This document shows, piece by piece, positions 1 to 6,291 of a stretch of DNA of 37,133 nt. Source of the stretch: a virus; the IMG/VR virus record IMGVR_UViG_3300040810_000362, positions 1-37,133 of that record; one strand, given 5' to 3'. A program made the translations under genes and the position numbers. Each line of letters begins with the position of its first letter. Position 1 is the first letter of the stretch. Under the pieces are notes generated by a model. That model ran no database searches. It was not told the DNA's origin and was given only the letters and a program-made list of their open reading frames with translations.

Positions 1-127
1 CAAAGATCATCGAGCTTGATGTATTCTTTGGATCCGCACCCCCAGACTTCCATCAAGTCAATGAAACGTGAGTCCCAATATCTGGTGGCCCTGAAGGGGA
101 ATGAAGGTGTGATGCCGTGGAGCAGTG
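1..127. repeat. 127-bp terminal direct repeat (circular assembly overlap)
   Basis: Bases 1-127 are identical to 37007-37133. The copies meet inside one open reading frame, which reads through without interruption when the ends are joined. A 127-base overlap equals the largest k-mer commonly used by short-read assemblers, so it is best read as the closure of a circular contig rather than a biological terminal repeat. The unique genome length is then 37,006 bp. This fits circularly permuted or cohesive-ended packaged DNA. Confidence 0.95.
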
Positions 128-485
128 ATCTTCGGAACAGGAATGGCAGATCAAATCCGTTTGAGTTGAATCCAACCCAACGCATACCTGGTTGATCAGT
201 GACTTCATTCCAAAACCACTCAAGGATCTCAGCCTCTGATTTCTGGCGTTGATCAACAATGAGTGTCGATCCGTCATGAGCCTGTTTCACTCCTATCGCC
301 AAAACCTGTCCAGTCGTGGCTGATAGTGCAGCCTTCTCAATCCATCGAGCTTCCTGCTGCTTCAAGTTTGCTTCGATTTTTTCAGGATCTTTGAAGTTTT
401 TCGGTGCCTCAAACTCAGGCATCAGATCCACCAACTGCGGCACTGGCAGTGGTCCGGTTTCAATGTCAAATACGTTATATCTCAT
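1..485 (-). CDS. PolB-like 3'-5' exonuclease (N-terminal part, continues at 37006)
   Basis: The gene starts with ATG at 485 and runs off base 1 to continue at 37006, ending at 36832. The joined product is 219 residues. It carries the three DEDD exonuclease motifs: FDIET (D7, E9), GFNSNGFDLPFL (D112) and YLKMDLELTEAL (D195). This matches the predicted 3'-5' exonucleases related to the PolB proofreading domain, not a full polymerase. It would degrade single-stranded 3' ends using two metal ions, probably in recombination or repair beside the ssDNA-annealing-like gene just upstream (501-1547). A purine-rich AGAGAGGAAAA and the AAACCAGAAA box precede the start. The gene is cut only by the point where the circle was opened. 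Confidence 0.85.
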   Translation of the reverse strand, partial: MRYNVFDIETGPLPVPQLVDLMPEFEAPKNFKDPEKIEANLKQQEARWIEKAALSATTGQVLAIGVKQAHDGSTLIVDQRQKSEAEILEWFWNEVTDQPGMRWVGFNSNGFDLPFLFRRSLLHGITPSFPFRATRYWDSRFIDLMEVWGCGSKEYIKLDDL

Positions 486-500
486 TTCTGGTTTTCCTCT

Positions 501-1547
501 CTATTTAATGCTGTTTAAAAATGCTTCTGGCTGGCTCAACACTGCTCGCAGATGTTTATCGCTCAGATCAGCCCATCCTGCTCCTGCCTCAAACCATCCA
601 GATTCAATGCAGTAAGCCTCTACTGCTTCCTCATTGCCCTTGATCACTTCGGTAAATTTGGCCACCAGATCAGCGTGTTCCATCGTTGGATCTGCCTTGA
701 CCTTGGCCTTTTTCTTGGGCTTCGGTTTCTCTTCTGGCATATCGAATGAAACATTGTCATCATCTGCTGGAGTTGATTGCTCTGGCTTGCGGCTGGTAAG
801 AGTGAAATAATCCTCACGCTTGGCATGACCGTCCTTGATGCTGGTGTAAATACTCCGGAGGTTGTTGAGTTCATCCTCGATGATGTTCTCCAATTTATGC
901 CCCAAGTATGCCTCGATCATCGGCACATCCACCCCGATCAGGTGAAAGGCATTGCACATCTTCCTTGCTCGATCTCTGATCGGTTCAACTCCGCTGCTCA
1001 GTGTCTTGTTACACTGTGCCAAGGCTTCCTCCACAATATCCCCAGGAATCACGTTTAAGATGCATGCTCGCATCCTTCTGGCTCCCATGTTGGCCACCAG
1101 TTCATAAATGTCCCGTTCATCGGTCAGCTTCTTCGATCCCTGCTTGGTGTCCCGAACATGGCGCACTTGGAAAACAATCGTCCTTTTGACGTTGGTTTCC
1201 AGATCCCAACAATACGCCATGACCGAAGATTCCCCATCATTTCGATCCAGCTCGATCAGTCCGAAATCCATGTTGCCCCAATTCTGAGCCAACACTTCAG
1301 CCAGCCTAATGCTTGGGCCGATCACCAGTCCTCCACCCCTCGGGTAAGCATAGGTGGCTTTTTCAGCCAAAGTCTTCCGCTTGCAAGACTCGATGATGTT
1401 TCGATAAGCAATGTTTTGATCCCGTGGGAATCGCTTTGCAACTGCCATTGCTGCTTGGACCTCCGCAGCCTTCCGGTTACTCTCAGCCATTGCCATTGAT
1501 CCTCCAGCCATTGCTGGAGCCGTTTGATTGTATGTTGTTAGTTCCAT
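501..1547 (-). CDS. Probable phage recombination / ssDNA-annealing protein
   Basis: The product has 348 residues. Its N-terminal two thirds resemble a conserved phage family marked by a YPRGGGLVIGPSIRLAE segment followed by WGN (about residues 68-92) and by repeated Arg/Lys-rich helices. I know this family from phage recombination and replication neighbourhoods, but its annealing activity is inferred, not proven. A linker rich in Pro, Lys and acidic residues (about 260-290) leads to a small C-terminal domain with GWFEAGAGWADLSDKHLRAV. The gene lies 15 bp upstream of a 3'-5' exonuclease gene, giving the exonuclease-plus-annealase pairing typical of phage recombination. Its start is preceded by AAAACCAGAAAAAACT, the recurrent early-gene leader, with no clear Shine-Dalgarno. 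It could instead be an ERF- or RecT-like protein of another fold. Confidence 0.6.
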   Translation of the reverse strand: MELTTYNQTAPAMAGGSMAMAESNRKAAEVQAAMAVAKRFPRDQNIAYRNIIESCKRKTLAEKATYAYPRGGGLVIGPSIRLAEVLAQNWGNMDFGLIELDRNDGESSVMAYCWDLETNVKRTIVFQVRHVRDTKQGSKKLTDERDIYELVANMGARRMRACILNVIPGDIVEEALAQCNKTLSSGVEPIRDRARKMCNAFHLIGVDVPMIEAYLGHKLENIIEDELNNLRSIYTSIKDGHAKREDYFTLTSRKPEQSTPADDDNVSFDMPEEKPKPKKKAKVKADPTMEHADLVAKFTEVIKGNEEAVEAYCIESGWFEAGAGWADLSDKHLRAVLSQPEAFLNSIK

Positions 1548-1568
1548 AGTTTTTTCTGGTTTTATTGT

Positions 1569-1586
1569 GGGGCGGTTTCCCGCCCC
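1569..1586. other. GC-rich perfect hairpin between two early genes
   Basis: GGGGCGG and CCGCCCC pair perfectly around a TTTC loop. It lies between the 54-residue gene (stop at 1600) and the start at 1547. Neither side has a clear U-tract in the minus direction (ACAATAAAACC follows), so it is not a standard terminator. It may attenuate transcription or shape initiation of the annealing-like gene; the plus-strand flank is more T-rich but no plus-strand gene ends here. Confidence 0.55.
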
Positions 1587-1599
1587 TGTTGGTTTTGAT

Positions 1600-1764
1600 T
1601 TATGATTCGTAAGCGAACCTATAAAAGCTCGTGTTGTCGGACTTGCTTCTAAATCTTATGACGGTTTTTTCTGCTAATTCTTTTGAGTCACCGAGCTGAA
1701 TTAAGCGTTCAATGGTTTCGTTCTCTTTTTCGCTGAACTTTGTCTTGCTGTCGTTTGCTGTCAT
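1600..1764 (-). CDS. Small early protein, 54 residues
   Basis: This ORF starts MTANDSKTKF and ends SFYRFAYES. It is charged and lysine/glutamate rich with a likely central helix (residues 11-40) and no membrane segment; I do not recognise a family. It is the first gene after promoter P2: the -10 box ends 6 nt before the ATG, so the mRNA probably begins at or next to the start codon. Being first in the operon with a leaderless arrangement suggests it is expressed early and is a real gene. It might be a regulator or host takeover protein, but nothing in the sequence shows this. Confidence 0.6.
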   Translation of the reverse strand: MTANDSKTKFSEKENETIERLIQLGDSKELAEKTVIRFRSKSDNTSFYRFAYES

Positions 1765-1770
1765 GTGATC

Positions 1771-1799
1771 AATATGAACTCAAAGTGTTGTTTTGTAAA
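1771..1799 (-). promoter_or_regulatory. Early promoter P2, sigma70-like, apparently leaderless
   Basis: On the minus strand TTTACA (1794-1799) is followed after 17 bp by CATATT (1771-1776). Six bases (GATCAC) separate the -10 from the ATG at 1764, so the transcript would start at about the A of the start codon. A-rich tracts (1803-1825 on the complementary strand) sit just upstream and could act as an UP element. It would drive the operon that crosses the circle junction. Confidence 0.5.
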
Positions 1800-1845
1800 C
1801 TATTTTTTTAACTTTTTTTTTAACTACGAAAAGAGCCTTTAAAAT

Positions 1846-1876
1846 CCCTGCTGGTGGTATCCAGTCACCAGCAGGG
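1846..1876 (-). terminator. Strong hairpin, probable terminator of operon A
   Basis: CCCTGCTGGTG and CACCAGCAGGG form an 11-bp perfect stem with a 9-base loop. On the minus strand it is followed by ATTTTAAAGG. It sits 71 bp after the stop of the RHH-like gene (1947) and just upstream of promoter P2, so it likely ends transcription from P1 and insulates the next operon. The U-run is short, so termination may be partial. Confidence 0.65.
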
Positions 1877-1946
1877 CTGTCGTTCCAAACATCAATTCAT
1901 TTAAGAGTTGTGTTTGGTTTTCCTAACTGCCACTCGGCAGCAGAAA

Positions 1947-2111
1947 TCATTTGACCAGGATCTTCTTTTTCTTGGCTGGACCTCTCAGTTCATAATCCTC
2001 CATGGCCTCTCTGACCAATTCAGTCAATTTTAAGTTGTGGAGTCGAGCCATTTTTTTCCAGTGATCAAGTTCAGCTTGAGCCATCCGCATGTTGAATATC
2101 TTATCCCTCAT
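1947..2111 (-). CDS. Small ribbon-helix-helix-like DNA-binding protein
   Basis: The 54-residue product begins MRDKIFNMRMAQAELDHWKK, a short strand followed by two helices (MAQAELDHWKKMARLHN and LKLTELVREAMEDYELR), and ends in a lysine-rich tail. This is the pattern of Arc/CopG-type ribbon-helix-helix repressors, which dimerise and bind operators through the N-terminal strands. I chose the ATG at 2111 because GGGAGGA lies 10 bases before it; an upstream in-frame ATG/TTG (2141-2144) lacks such a site. It overlaps the preceding small zinc-binding gene by 11 bp and is last before the terminator hairpin at 1846-1876. Operator targets are unknown. Confidence 0.6.
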   Translation of the reverse strand: MRDKIFNMRMAQAELDHWKKMARLHNLKLTELVREAMEDYELRGPAKKKKILVK

Positions 2112-2262
2112 CTGCTGTGATCCTCCCATCCATAATGTCATCAAGCATCTCTTCCTTGGCCAATTTTATGCAGTGATCACATGGGTTTACGTCAATATTA
2201 TCCGGCCAATTGACAATGGTCACATCGAGTTCATAGCCACAAGCGTTACAGTTAATAATCAT
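2101..2262 (-). CDS. Small protein with two Cys pairs (zinc-binding-like)
   Basis: This 53-residue ORF has CNACGYE (C5, C8) and CDHC (C28, C31), spaced as in a zinc ribbon, then an acidic helix ending DGRITADEG. It overlaps the wall-hydrolase gene by 4 bp (ATGA) and the following RHH-like gene by 11 bp, so it fits the tight operon tiling. No family is recognised; a zinc-ribbon adaptor or regulator is the simplest reading. Confidence 0.6.
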   Translation of the reverse strand: MIINCNACGYELDVTIVNWPDNIDVNPCDHCIKLAKEEMLDDIMDGRITADEG

Positions 2263-2675
2263 TTTTTTAAGCGGTAAAATTTATGTTTACCGATTACAGC
2301 CACGGGCTCTTGGCCCTTGGCCCAATACGGTGCTTTGATCCAGTCTGCGTAGTAGTGATCTGCAAACCCAATCTTGGCTCGGTTCATCGAGTGGATGTTT
2401 TCCTCCAGATACAAAGCCCATTCAGCCATCGGTGATTTGTAGAGGTGATCAAGATTCTGTTCAGATTTTCCGTTCCAACAACTGAACTGCCACCTCTGAA
2501 GGCAAACCTGATCCGGTGTGATGGATCTGTTTTCGGCTCGCTGGGCAATGACGCAAGCCACTGCTGCCATGCCATCTCTGCCCTCTCCCCTTGCTTCAGC
2601 CAGGATCGTCAAGGCCACGACTCCAGCCTGGATATGAACGCATCCTACGAGCATTAATAGTAGAGCTGTTTTCAT
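2259..2675 (-). CDS. SleB-type cell wall hydrolase (candidate endolysin), exported
   Basis: The 138-residue product has a hydrophobic N-terminus (residues 1-20) and then the SleB/Hydrolase_2 pattern: AEARGEGRDGMAAVACVIAQR (E27 and E31), WQFSCWN, and the C-terminal HYYADWIKAPYWAKG and VIGKHKFYR segments. Members cleave the peptidoglycan glycan strand, many as lytic transglycosylases. The leader reads LMLVGC, a possible lipobox with C12, so the enzyme may be lipid-anchored; alternatively it is a cleaved signal or a signal-anchor. It is the only peptidoglycan hydrolase I recognise, yet it sits in an early operon, far from the holin-like gene (16618-16806). It overlaps its neighbours by 4 bp on both sides. 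Confidence 0.85.
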   Translation of the reverse strand: MKTALLLMLVGCVHIQAGVVALTILAEARGEGRDGMAAVACVIAQRAENRSITPDQVCLQRWQFSCWNGKSEQNLDHLYKSPMAEWALYLEENIHSMNRAKIGFADHYYADWIKAPYWAKGQEPVAVIGKHKFYRLKK

Positions 2676-2953
2676 TCTTCCTCCTTTTTGCTCATGGCTT
2701 CTTGGATCGGTTTGGTAACGTGATCCCTGTATTCTTCCGCTGTTATTTGCGGATACAAATTTCTAACCAAAGCACTCTCGATTCGATCTTTGAGATAAGC
2801 CATGTATTCCTTTTCACTGACCCCTGCTACCTCTCGCCAGACCTTCCAATTCTTTTCCCACTGCCCAAGGATGTAGGAGAATGCTCCAACGATTGCCGGT
2901 GTGCAGAATCGATCATGCTTGATGTCAATTTCTGATAGTTTGGTTTTTTTCAT
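2672..2953 (-). CDS. Hypothetical early protein, 93 residues
   Basis: A soluble, charged, mainly helical product with aromatic residues clustered at about 28-38 (LGQWEKNWKVW) and an acidic, lysine-rich C-terminus (SKKEEE). No motif or family is recognised. It overlaps both neighbours by 4 bp in ATGA form, so it is translated as part of operon A, just before the wall hydrolase. Confidence 0.6.
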   Translation of the reverse strand: MKKTKLSEIDIKHDRFCTPAIVGAFSYILGQWEKNWKVWREVAGVSEKEYMAYLKDRIESALVRNLYPQITAEEYRDHVTKPIQEAMSKKEEE

Positions 2954-3735
2954 TTCAAAATCTCCGCACGTTTTTTACCAAGTCGAATTTGCTTCATTTT
3001 TTGCCCCTGAAGATGCCCATTAAAAGCAATGATGCAGCGTTCGATGATGCTGATCTTGTCGGTTCTGCTTTTCCTTGGCAACTGTGCAAATGCCTTGTTC
3101 AGTGCGATGATTGGCGACCCTTCAGAAATGTTGGTCATGTTTTTTATTTTGTCATGGAATGCCAAAATTGACTCAGGCCAATGTTTTTCAGCCATATAAT
3201 AAAAAGCTCCCCAACTGCTCGGAACAACAACATGCTTCATTTCTTCAGCAGCTTTCGCAGCATTAGCAAAACTTGAATAATCTTTGTCAATTATTGATTT
3301 AACTTCGACGTGACTCATTGACCGATCCCATGAGGTGCCAGAGTCATAGTCTGCAACAGCACGCACTATGGCTGGAACCAGTGTTGCATACTGCAGACCT
3401 TCAATCCTCATCGCATCTGCTGCGCTTCTCGGCGCACCTGCATCAATCGTTTCAAACACACCATGTTCACCTGGAATGTTGGTTGTGACAACCGTCTCTA
3501 TCGGTTTTTCACATTGAGCAACGGCCATCAATCGGTGCTGACCATCAAGCAGAATGTTCTGATCCGATATTTTAATTGATTCCCCGTTGAGCTTCCAAAG
3601 CCCTGCTTCAATGTCTCGGATGTATTTTTTAATTCTTGAAGGATAAATCCTTCGATTATTCTTGTTGTATATTTTAAGCCAAAGTTTGGCGATTTCCGGT
3701 GTGATTGTAATGATTTCTGATTTGATTGTGTTCAT
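2950..3735 (-). CDS. DGQHR-motif ParB/sulfiredoxin-fold protein
   Basis: The 261-residue product has an N-terminal ParB/Srx-like domain (about residues 7-100). It shows a helical RRIYPSRIKKYIRDIEAGLW segment, then ILLDGQHRLMAVAQ with the DGQHR motif at 64-68, and FETIDAGAPRSAADAMRIEG. Such proteins occur in phages and mobile elements beside DNA-modification or partition genes; the DGQHR/GHGR-type motif binds nucleotide or DNA. The C-terminal part is helical and unassigned. I chose the ATG at 3735 because the early-gene leader AAACCAGAAAAAAACT lies just before it; an in-frame extension to 3807 would overlap the upstream gene. The biological role is not clear; a second ParB-like protein is encoded at 27185-27736. 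Confidence 0.65.
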   Translation of the reverse strand: MNTIKSEIITITPEIAKLWLKIYNKNNRRIYPSRIKKYIRDIEAGLWKLNGESIKISDQNILLDGQHRLMAVAQCEKPIETVVTTNIPGEHGVFETIDAGAPRSAADAMRIEGLQYATLVPAIVRAVADYDSGTSWDRSMSHVEVKSIIDKDYSSFANAAKAAEEMKHVVVPSSWGAFYYMAEKHWPESILAFHDKIKNMTNISEGSPIIALNKAFAQLPRKSRTDKISIIERCIIAFNGHLQGQKMKQIRLGKKRAEILK

Positions 3736-3758
3736 AGTTTTTTTCTGGTTTGTTGTTT

Positions 3759-3962
3759 TTATTTTTGGATGTAGTAGCTGATAAAACTGTATCGGTTGCT
3801 GTCCCAATTTGGATGCTCCAACGTGTAGCCCTTGCCGAATTTGCCTTGGTACGGTGTGACAAAGCCATCCGTTTTGCGAGAGATGTATCGGCGTGTTAGG
3901 GCTGTGTGGTGCAGCTCAAATTTGCTGCTGTTTTTCAATTCTTCTGGTGTTGGCATTTTCAT
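3759..3962 (-). CDS. Hypothetical early protein, 67 residues
   Basis: The product is basic and aromatic (RRYISRKTDGFVTPYQGKFGKGYTLEHPNWDSNRYSFISYY) and looks like a small beta-rich domain; no family is recognised. Its start is preceded by AAATCAGAAATAAAACC, a variant of the shared early leader. It is followed by a 23-bp gap to the DGQHR protein start. Confidence 0.55.
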   Translation of the reverse strand: MKMPTPEELKNSSKFELHHTALTRRYISRKTDGFVTPYQGKFGKGYTLEHPNWDSNRYSFISYYIQK

Positions 3963-4005
3963 GGTTTTATTTCTGATTTGATTTTTTTGGTGCTGGCTAA
4001 TTAAA

Positions 4006-4197
4006 TTATAGGGAACCTCTAGATGTTCTTATTTGGTTCTCTGTCAATTCATCCCGCTCAACATCGTTGCATTCAATAGCACACCGAATTACGGAATCAA
4101 TTTTGTCTTTAATGGAACCATACGGTCCGTGGTGAACATTCAACGCTTCTGCGTCTTCGAGGCAAATTTCTTTGATTTTTTTGTAGGTAAGCTTCAT
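4006..4197 (-). CDS. Hypothetical early protein, 63 residues
   Basis: A charged helical protein starting MKLTYKKIKEIC. The ATG at 4197 is chosen because the leader AAACTAGAAAGAAACGAA before it is nearly identical to that of the upstream gene; the longer frame to 4230 would run through that leader. No family is recognised. Confidence 0.55.
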   Translation of the reverse strand: MKLTYKKIKEICLEDAEALNVHHGPYGSIKDKIDSVIRCAIECNDVERDELTENQIRTSRGSL

Positions 4198-4425
4198 TTC
4201 GTTTCTTTCTAGTTTGCGTAGCACGCACATTCAATTCGGGTGATGCTGTCAGACGGGCGGCGGCCATCATATTTTTCAATCCTGTTCAACAATGCCCGTT
4301 CTCCGAGATTGGGCTTTTTGTCAATAACGCTCATTTGGTATTCAAAATGAGCGTTATAGTATGGGGAGAATGCAGTGAAGGTGATTGTGTATAGGTATTT
4401 CATTTCGTTTCTTTCTGGTTTCTCT
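4197..4425 (-). repeat. Duplicated translation leader in front of two early genes
   Basis: The 22 bases around the start of the gene at 4403 recur at the start of the gene at 4197, with one mismatch (AAACCAGAAAGAAACGAA against AAACTAGAAAGAAACGAA). The duplication covers the untranslated leader and the start codon, while the coding sequences differ. It may be a shared regulatory or ribosome-binding element. Confidence 0.6.
4209..4403 (-). CDS. Hypothetical early protein, 64 residues, first gene of operon A
   Basis: It begins MKYLYTITFTAFSPYYNAHFEYQMSV and ends IECACYAN. The pattern suggests a small beta-alpha domain; no family is recognised. It is the first gene after promoter P1, with about 45 bases of untranslated leader containing AAACCAGAAAGAAACGAA. 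Confidence 0.55.
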   Translation of the reverse strand: MKYLYTITFTAFSPYYNAHFEYQMSVIDKKPNLGERALLNRIEKYDGRRPSDSITRIECACYAN

Positions 4426-4451
4426 TGGGATCATTCCCTCGATCTGGAAAC

Positions 4452-4480
4452 AATATCCCATATCCCCCACCATTTGTAAA
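4452..4480 (-). promoter_or_regulatory. Early promoter P1, sigma70-like
   Basis: On the minus strand TTTACA (4475-4480), a 17-bp spacer and GATATT (4452-4457) with TGG just before the -10 (extended -10) lie about 50 bases upstream of the gene at 4403. The -35 and the two bases after it (TTTACAAA) match those of P2. The interval 4404-4538 also has to carry any promoter of the divergent glycosyltransferase gene, but I see no convincing plus-strand boxes. Confidence 0.5.
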
Positions 4481-4538
4481 GACAAAAGTAAAACTTTTTT
4501 CATCTTTTCTTCCATCCTCTTTTTGGCATCATCTCGGA

Positions 4539-5633
4539 ATGCGTCCTAAACGTAAACCAGTCAACTATTTCCATGAAATCCAGAGGCAAGCAGATCAAGA
4601 TCAAAGGCAGCTCTATGTCAATGCGATGTTCAACCCAGCGAATGGTTATGGTGATCTGGCAAAACATTTTTGCGTTGAGGCATCCAGGATGATTGACCTC
4701 GGGATAATCCCGCACGGTGGAGATACCAGAGTCCTGCAACGTGCGGGACTCATGGATCGAGTGGAGCATCGGATTCATAACATCAACTCGCTGCTGTCCA
4801 TTCAACCAACATTCTCACTCATGCAGCACAATAATGCCAAAGCAGGAGCTATGTTCACGATGTTTGAAACGTCCAGACTCAAACCTGAGTGGATCAGGGC
4901 GATGAACACTTACAAGATCGTCATCACTCCATCCCATTTCAATGCTTCCGATTTTGCAGAACAGTTAACGGTTCCAGTCGAGGTGGCGAATATGGGTCAT
5001 GATCACAACTTGTTCACCCTGCATCCGTATCCACGCAAGGGTCCGTTCATTTTCGGAGCTGCTGCCCATGTTGGCCACGGTCGGACCAGAAAAGGCATCG
5101 AGAGGATCATTGATTGGTTCTGCTCGGCATTTCCTAATCAAAAGGATGTTAGGCTTTCCCTTAAACTCAATGCGTATCCTGAGAACGGAATCATCCCAAA
5201 TGATCCAAGGATCTCAGTGATCGAGCAGGATCTCAGCGACGAGGATTGCCGTGATTGGCTCCGGTCAATTCATTGCTACATTGACGGCAGCACATTTGAA
5301 GGATGGGGCATGTGGAATCATCATGCGATGGCAACAGGTCGTCCAGTGATCGGATCAAATTATTCAGCCAGATGTGAGTATTTCAAATTTGGAAATCACA
5401 TTCCGATTGGCTATCGTGTGATCCCTGCTTCTGATCAATACGTTGGACTAGGACACTGGGCAATGCCTGACAGATCAGATGCAATCGAAGCTATGCGATG
5501 GGCATTTCAGAACCCAAGCAAGTGCAGGGCTATCGGCAAAAAGGCTCACCAAACGGTTAGCCTTATGACTTGGGAGATGTTCGCAAAGCGTGTTCTCAGG
5601 ATTCTCCGCAAACACAGAATTTTTTCAAATTGA
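4539..5633 (+). CDS. GT4-type (GT-B fold) glycosyltransferase
   Basis: This is the only credible plus-strand gene. The 364-residue protein has the GT4 C-terminal signature: FEGWGMWNHHAMATGRPVIGS around residues 252-272, containing the conserved glutamate and the Gly/Pro loop that bind the nucleotide sugar. It would transfer a sugar from a nucleotide-activated donor; acceptor unknown. The ATG at 4539 is preferred because the upstream extension (to 4425) is low-complexity and overlaps the early promoter region, but the ribosome site is weak (CTCGGA). Its 3' end overlaps the convergent GT2 gene by 38 bp. GATC density (about 17 sites by eye) matches the genome backbone, unlike the adjacent GT2/FkbM genes, so it may have a different history. 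Confidence 0.8.
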   Translation: MRPKRKPVNYFHEIQRQADQDQRQLYVNAMFNPANGYGDLAKHFCVEASRMIDLGIIPHGGDTRVLQRAGLMDRVEHRIHNINSLLSIQPTFSLMQHNNAKAGAMFTMFETSRLKPEWIRAMNTYKIVITPSHFNASDFAEQLTVPVEVANMGHDHNLFTLHPYPRKGPFIFGAAAHVGHGRTRKGIERIIDWFCSAFPNQKDVRLSLKLNAYPENGIIPNDPRISVIEQDLSDEDCRDWLRSIHCYIDGSTFEGWGMWNHHAMATGRPVIGSNYSARCEYFKFGNHIPIGYRVIPASDQYVGLGHWAMPDRSDAIEAMRWAFQNPSKCRAIGKKAHQTVSLMTWEMFAKRVLRILRKHRIFSN

Positions 5634-6285
5634 AAGGCTTTTTGTAAACCTCACTCCCAGGACTCCCACCCCATTTTTGTTTGTATCTGTAATCGTTTGA
5701 ATTAATGCAGTTTTGCATTTGTGAAATGAAAGTTTTGCCTGATGCTTTATTTTTTACAACTGACCTGCTCAATGCATTCTTTAGGATTTTTGTTTCTGGA
5801 GTCTTAAAATCTAATCCTTCGAGTTGCATTCTCCACCAATAATCCGCATCCTCGTAGTAGGCTGGATAAAAAGCATCATCAAATCTTCCAATCAACTTTT
5901 CTGCCTGAATCGGATGAATTGCCCAAAATTTGAAATTGTAATTTTCACCACTAAAAATCGGATGCTTTTGGTGGCTGTTCATTAGATCAATCATTGTCTC
6001 GATTCCATCCGGCAGAATCATCGTATCATCATTTGTGACAATGCATCTTTCCAATCCTAAATCAAAAACCAAATTCCAAGCTGAAGCCAGCCCCATGTTG
6101 TTGGAGGCAATAACATCAAGTTTTGGAAAACCAAAATCAAGCAACCGTTTTTTTTGCAACCTCCCGTTTGAGTTATCAACAATCACAACTTGATCAGGAA
6201 CCTTTGTTTGTATTTGGATCGAAAAGAGCAATCTCTCAAGCAGATCGAAACGGTTGAACGTAACAACCATCATCGTTGTTTTCAT
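5596..6285 (-). CDS. GT2-type (GT-A fold) glycosyltransferase
   Basis: The 229-residue protein opens with a GT-A core: MMVVTFNRFDLLERLLFSI, VVIVDNSN, ASNNMGLASAWN, then CIVTNDDTMI with the metal-binding DD at 86-87. YYEDADYWWRM near 143-152 provides the likely ED base motif. The fold and motifs are typical of family 2 transferases. It is the last gene of the late operon, directly after an FkbM methyltransferase, so it may decorate a virion protein or a host surface glycan. The 3' end overlaps the plus-strand GT4 gene. The sequence is more AT-rich and GATC-poor than the genome backbone, a sign of later acquisition. Confidence 0.85.
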   Translation of the reverse strand: MKTTMMVVTFNRFDLLERLLFSIQIQTKVPDQVVIVDNSNGRLQKKRLLDFGFPKLDVIASNNMGLASAWNLVFDLGLERCIVTNDDTMILPDGIETMIDLMNSHQKHPIFSGENYNFKFWAIHPIQAEKLIGRFDDAFYPAYYEDADYWWRMQLEGLDFKTPETKILKNALSRSVVKNKASGKTFISQMQNCINSNDYRYKQKWGGSPGSEVYKKPFNLKKFCVCGES

Positions 6286-6291
6286 ATAATT

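Noticed and set aside
1-127. Biological direct terminal repeat
   Set aside because: Exactly 127 bases is the typical assembler overlap and the repeat lies inside a coding sequence, so artefactual closure of a circle is the simpler explanation.
1569-1586. Rho-independent terminator after the 54-residue gene
   Set aside because: The stem is good but no U-tract follows on the minus strand, and transcription must continue into the annealing-like gene.
3963-4020. Internal promoter with TATAAT near 4008-4013
   Set aside because: The TATAAT coincides with the stop codon of a gene and no -35 box lies at 16-18 bp spacing.
4425-4538. N-terminal extension of the GT4 gene
   Set aside because: The added residues are low-complexity, overlap the early promoter and leader region, and are not expected in GT4 proteins.
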